Positions 62,894 to 64,000 of a DNA stretch of 64,000 nucleotides are shown here, in pieces. A program made the translations under genes and the position numbers. Position 1 is the first letter of the stretch. Every line of letters starts with the position of its first letter. Under the pieces are notes generated by a model that was given only the letters and a program-made list of their open reading frames with translations, made no database searches and was not told where the DNA came from. This DNA comes from Cordylochernes scorpioides (taxonomy: Eukaryota; Arthropoda; Arachnida; Pseudoscorpiones; Chernetidae), in contig CP092863.1 in NCBI GenBank assembly GCA_030710605.1, positions 109,229,754 to 109,293,753 on the forward strand, written 5' to 3'.

Positions 62894-64000
62894 CTATACA
62901 ACATAAGATCATCACGAAAAGTGAACAACCAATTTCTCTTAGACCCTATCGTCGTCCTCTAAAAGAGTATGAAGAGATAGCTGAACAAGTTAAAGAACTT
63001 CTCGAACACAAGTTAATAAGAACTTCAGATTCTCCTTGGGCATTTCCTGTTGTTATGGTTCCCAAGAAGGATGGAAATAAAAGGATGTGCATTGATTACA
63101 GACGTCTTAATGAGATCACGCTGGATGACAGGCAACCCCTACCTCACATACAGGACATGTTTGATCGATTGCATGGATCCAGATTCTTCTCTACCCTTGA
63201 TGTTGCATGGGGTTATTGGCAGATCGAAATGGACCCGCAATCTATTCAAAAAACTGCATTCGTCACAAACGATGGTCATTATGAGTTTTTAGTGATGCCA
63301 TTTGGTTTAAAAAATGTTGCTTCAACGTTTCAAAGGATAATCCAACATATTCTAGGTGAATTATTATGGAAAGGAACTTGCTCTTTCCAAGATGACATAT
63401 TGGTGTACACGAAAACATGGCAAGAGCACATAGAGCTTCTTAGTAAAGTTTTTGACAAATTAAGACAGTACAACATGAAATTAAAATTGTCGAAATGTAT
63501 TTTTGGAAGAACTGAAGTAAAATACCTCGGACATATCATCAGTCACAATCAATTAAAACCTGATCCAGGAAAAGTAAAATCTATTCAAGACTTTCCAAGA
63601 CCTGATACTGTAAAGAAAGTTCGTCAGTTCATGGGATTGGCAAATTATTACAGAAAATTTGTGAAGGACTTTTCTAAAATTTCATTCCCCTTGGTTCGAC
63701 TCACTCGGAAGAATCAGCCCTTCATCTGGAATGAGGAAGTAGAGGAGTCGTTCGCTAAACTTAAAATGGCACTATCTACAAAACCTCTCCTTGCTATTTA
63801 CAACCCGGACTACCCCTCTAAAGTTTATACAGATGCCTCCAAATATGGAATTGGAGCAATCCTAACACAAATTGGTCCAGACAATGAGGAACATGTAATT
63901 GCTTATTACTCCAAAACACTGCAACCACACCAAGAGAATTATTCTGCTTATGAGATGGAATGCCTAGCCGTAATACAAGCAACTGATCACTTTCATGTAT
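62827..64000 (+). CDS. Ty3/gypsy reverse transcriptase and RNase H, partial (runs off the edge)
   Basis: Open from the TGA at 62824 to the window end (391 codons), no internal stop. Order: HAIDLGKVAIQHKIITKSEQ, SPWAFPVVMVPKKDG, MCIDYRRLN, STLDVAWGYWQIEMD (first catalytic Asp), MPFGLKNVASTFQRI, FQDDILVYTK (DD; usual YxDDIL has Gln here), LGHIISHNQLKPDPGKV, MGLANYYRKFV, then the RNase H start VYTDASKYGIGAILTQ and YSAYEMECLAVIQA. This copies the genomic RNA into DNA. Integrase would follow outside the window. The most intact coding stretch in the window, but gag is dead. Confidence 0.93.
   Translation, partial: MKKILEHNRNVFCQHAIDLGKVAIQHKIITKSEQPISLRPYRRPLKEYEEIAEQVKELLEHKLIRTSDSPWAFPVVMVPKKDGNKRMCIDYRRLNEITLDDRQPLPHIQDMFDRLHGSRFFSTLDVAWGYWQIEMDPQSIQKTAFVTNDGHYEFLVMPFGLKNVASTFQRIIQHILGELLWKGTCSFQDDILVYTKTWQEHIELLSKVFDKLRQYNMKLKLSKCIFGRTEVKYLGHIISHNQLKPDPGKVKSIQDFPRPDTVKKVRQFMGLANYYRKFVKDFSKISFPLVRLTRKNQPFIWNEEVEESFAKLKMALSTKPLLAIYNPDYPSKVYTDASKYGIGAILTQIGPDNEEHVIAYYSKTLQPHQENYSAYEMECLAVIQATDHFHV

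Overview
This is an AT-rich eukaryotic (metazoan) window, not a prokaryotic one. It has split exons with GT-AG boundaries, tRNA-derived SINEs, a eukaryotic tRNA-Gly gene, U6-derived DNA and many transposable-element relics. The mix (mariner/Tc1/maT, pogo-like MITEs, Helitrons, hammerhead-bearing repeats, a LINE ORF1 with a 2A-like motif, a Ty3 element with a tRNA-Ser-type primer site) points to an invertebrate, plausibly an arthropod; I cannot name the species. Almost all apparent ORFs are transposon debris or satellite translations.

Host gene (about 4-21.5 kb, minus strand): I recognise exons of CEP120, a centriole-elongation C2-domain protein. Three exons (11275-11408, 7895-8044, 4382-4508) join in frame over 137 codons and encode most of the third C2 domain. 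Exon 21427-21540 matches the preceding C2 domain; 19925-20025 and one ending at 17027 are weaker. Introns of 1.4-5.6 kb are filled with repeats.

Repeat landscape, left to right: maT transposon inside a MITE (1-2.5 kb); LINE fragments and pogo-type MITEs (2.5-11 kb), including a 74-bp minisatellite made of a LINE 3' end; a three-layer nest of mariner plus two LINEs (11.7-15.6 kb); SINEs, a LINE fragment and MITEs (15.8-21.3 kb); a 77-bp minisatellite ending in an assembly gap (21.6-22.9 kb); a 64-bp minisatellite (25.6-28.2 kb); a decayed LINE whose 3' UTR holds a Helitron carrying an intact tRNA-Gly gene (29.6-32.2 kb); a Helitron carrying GC-rich DNA (33.2-34.0 kb); a U6-snRNA-derived satellite (34.3-35.3 kb, second array 46.5-47.5 kb); 55-bp and 48-bp minisatellites; two TRIM-like miniature LTR elements with tRNA-Ala primer sites (42.0-43.6 kb); mariner (44.9-46.2 kb); a large foldback (48.3-48.8 kb); Tc1 (53.1-54.5 kb); a 66-bp minisatellite (58.4-59.6 kb); a LINE C-terminus (60.3-61.1 kb); and the 5' half of a Ty3/gypsy element running off the right edge (61.7-64 kb).

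Most interesting: (1) several unrelated dispersed repeats carry hammerhead-ribozyme motifs, one with all three helices; (2) U6 snRNA has been turned into two 66-bp satellite arrays; (3) Helitrons have captured a tRNA-Gly gene and, separately, a CpG-rich promoter-like segment; (4) a 2A-like peptide sits at the start of a LINE ORF1; (5) the host gene CEP120 is hidden in the debris.
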